From Adhaeretor mobilis (GTDB lineage: Bacteria; Planctomycetota; Planctomycetia; Pirellulales; Lacipirellulaceae), in contig NZ_CP036263.1 of the NCBI RefSeq assembly GCF_007741515.1, positions 3,335,178-3,399,177 on the forward strand: a stretch of 64,000 bases of DNA. Direction: 5' to 3'. The notes beneath the pieces were generated by a model, which was not told the origin of the DNA, made no database searches, and worked only from the letters and a program-made list of their open reading frames with translations. Shown here in pieces: positions 62,591-64,000 of the stretch; the first letter of the stretch is position 1, and every line of letters begins with the position of its first letter. The position numbers and the translations under genes were made by a program.

Positions 62591-64000
62591 TTATACGCTC
62601 ACGAGTGGCGTATTCCCGCGATCGCGAGCTTCTTGTAGTTTCTCTTCTTTCGTTCGATCGTAGGAGGCCTTTTGCAGACTCAAGATTAGCAACGTAGCGG
62701 CAATGCCGCACAACAGCAGTACAGCCGGCTGATATAATGCCGGATCTTTTCCACCGAGTAACTGATAGGCGAACGAGTTCGGGTTAGCCTCCGCATATTC
62801 TGCGGCGCGATACACACCGACTTGGAGTCCGTTGTGAAAAGCGTGAAACAACGTGCAAGGTAGCAGGCTACCGGTTTGCACAGCGAGATAGCCGATGAGC
62901 AAACCCAAAGAGGCAGCACTAAGCTTTTGCTGCATAACCGGATGCACCGCGCCAAAAGCAACCGCGGTAATGCAAATCGCCCACCACTTGTGACCCAGGT
63001 GCCGCAATCCCGACAGGATAAATCCACGGAAGGCAATCTCTTCACAAACCGCTGGCAGGACGGCAATCAGTAGCAGCGTTGCCCACCAGTAGGGAGAACC
63101 AAACAGCACTTCTTGGAATTGCTGCAACGAGCCCTGCATCTCGGGAGAGATGGGATAGACCTCTTGGATTGCAGAACTGAGACGCACCGAAAGTGGATGC
63201 ACTAAGAGGGCAAGTACTCCGGCGACTCCCAAATGCTTCCACTGAGGCCAGCGGTCTAGTAGTAGTGACTTGGCGGGCTTGCTGGTGAGGAAGATCGTCA
63301 TGAGAGCAGCCGGTGCGAGTACACAGCCCAGCTGCATGACGAGCGTCGAAATAACGATGAAGCTGTAGCTTGTTTCTTCCGCACTCCGCGCCGTGAAGGC
63401 GACCGACACAAAGAACTGAACAATCATAATCAACGCGATGCACAACACTCCTTGTGGCAAGGTAGGCGTCGGACAACGATCGCGGACCAGACTCTTCAGC
63501 CAGCGGCCCAATTCCAGGCGTTCGCTTTCACGAAACAGGACAGATTCGCTAGCAAACTGTTCTTCAGCCCAACGAATCGCTAGCAGGCAACACATGGAAG
63601 TGACACCCAGCACTGGCACAACGAACGGCAATGCTTGTAGATACTGCCCCTCGATGGCGCTTCGCAGCAATAAAATCAAACCGGTAAGCGGCACGAGGCT
63701 GGTGCCGAGATCGAGTTCCACCCCAGGTGACATCGGTAGCAACATCAGCGGCATCGTCACGAGCATCAACGGCATCAAGTAATATTGGCCCTCTTTGGTG
63801 CTGCGAGCGAACGCCGCACATGCGAGGCACAGCGCGCCAAACAGGGCGGAGATGGGTACGAGGGAAAGTACCAGCAGCGCCATGGCACTAGCCGAAGGCA
63901 TGGTCAGCGAGCCGAGCGAACCAAACGCAGGATTGGCCGCCAATTGAGAAGTCACAAATTTGCTGGTCAGCCCAAGCGTCGCCAAGTTCAAAAGCGCGGT
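62591..64000 (-). CDS. ABC-2 permease / CPBP intramembrane protease fusion (5' end outside window)
   Basis: 469 residues visible; the frame is open to the window edge, so the N-terminus is missing. The upstream part has ABC-2-type permease helices (ISALFGALCLACAAFARSTK, MPLMLVTMPLMLLPMSPG). The C-terminal part (about residue 290 onward) is a CPBP/Abi domain: VCEEIAFRGFILSGL (EExxxR), then ITAVAFGAVHPVMQQK and LFHAFHNGLQVG with the metal His residues. It combines an exporter permease with a Rce1-like intramembrane protease. Such fusions occur in planctomycetes and firmicutes; the transported or cleaved substrate is unknown. Confidence 0.8.
   Translation of the reverse strand, partial: TALLNLATLGLTSKFVTSQLAANPAFGSLGSLTMPSASAMALLVLSLVPISALFGALCLACAAFARSTKEGQYYLMPLMLVTMPLMLLPMSPGVELDLGTSLVPLTGLILLLRSAIEGQYLQALPFVVPVLGVTSMCCLLAIRWAEEQFASESVLFRESERLELGRWLKSLVRDRCPTPTLPQGVLCIALIMIVQFFVSVAFTARSAEETSYSFIVISTLVMQLGCVLAPAALMTIFLTSKPAKSLLLDRWPQWKHLGVAGVLALLVHPLSVRLSSAIQEVYPISPEMQGSLQQFQEVLFGSPYWWATLLLIAVLPAVCEEIAFRGFILSGLRHLGHKWWAICITAVAFGAVHPVMQQKLSAASLGLLIGYLAVQTGSLLPCTLFHAFHNGLQVGVYRAAEYAEANPNSFAYQLLGGKDPALYQPAVLLLCGIAATLLILSLQKASYDRTKEEKLQEARDRGNTPLVSV

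Overview
The window reads as chromosomal DNA of a planctomycete, most like the Pirellulales. The signs are two PEP-CTERM secreted proteins (one with a dockerin-like D-x-D-x-D-G calcium loop), a tail-anchored Ser/Thr kinase, a giant PAS-rich hybrid kinase, a PQQ-propeller/ExbBD/squalene-cyclase-like cluster, and integrase fragments of the type common in planctomycete genomes. This assignment is by recognition of protein families only; no database was searched.

The window has two halves. Positions 1 to about 38160 are accessory DNA: three IS4-family copies (one cut by the window edge), IS110 and IS66 remnants, two tyrosine-integrase fragments and at least ten decayed or frameshifted genes. Between these lie intact genes: a three-gene minus-strand operon for a 2,3-diaminopropionate/siderophore-like pathway (7507-11752); an NtrC-type sigma-54 activator with a stand-alone HPt protein (12924-14811); a run of small envelope and stress proteins (16249-22214: CsbD, DUF883-like, Holin-X-like, DUF3309, repeat lipoprotein, YciF-like, PRC-barrel); an AI-2E family transporter, a PfpI/DJ-1 protein and MgtC; then Pmp3, persulfide dioxygenase, two YeeE/YedE sulfur transporters, DUF4112 and a 2019-residue hybrid kinase (26490-35933). 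The accessory half ends against a tRNA-Phe(GAA) gene at 38161-38233 whose 3' end faces the integrase fragments, which looks like a genomic-island border.

The most interesting signal is regulatory. Six sites matching the sigma-54 -24/-12 pattern (GG-N10-GC, mostly GGCAC-N5-TTGC) lie in front of accessory genes: the diaminopropionate operon, the AI-2E pseudogene, DUF3309, YciF, a Cys-rich mini-protein and Pmp3. The same stretch encodes a sigma-54 activator, an HPt protein and a hybrid kinase with two receiver domains but no HPt domain. Together they could form one phosphorelay (kinase to HPt to activator) controlling an envelope, sulfur and iron stress regulon carried on the island. This is inference from sequence patterns.

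Positions 38646-64000 look like stable, gene-dense core genome. A plus-strand cluster (38646-50604) holds a secreted squalene-cyclase-like toroid protein, a single-TM protein, ExbB, two ExbD, a membrane-anchored TPR/PQQ propeller, a TPR/oligopeptide-binding protein and a secreted unknown. It may be a proton-driven envelope machine with no recognisable TonB or outer-membrane receptor. After it come a Ser/Thr kinase, an FAD monooxygenase, an RluA-type pseudouridine synthase, Maf, a Gfo/Idh/MocA oxidoreductase, transketolase, a hemolysin-III/PAQR protein, a secreted unknown, an amidohydrolase and an ABC-2/CPBP membrane protein that runs off the window.
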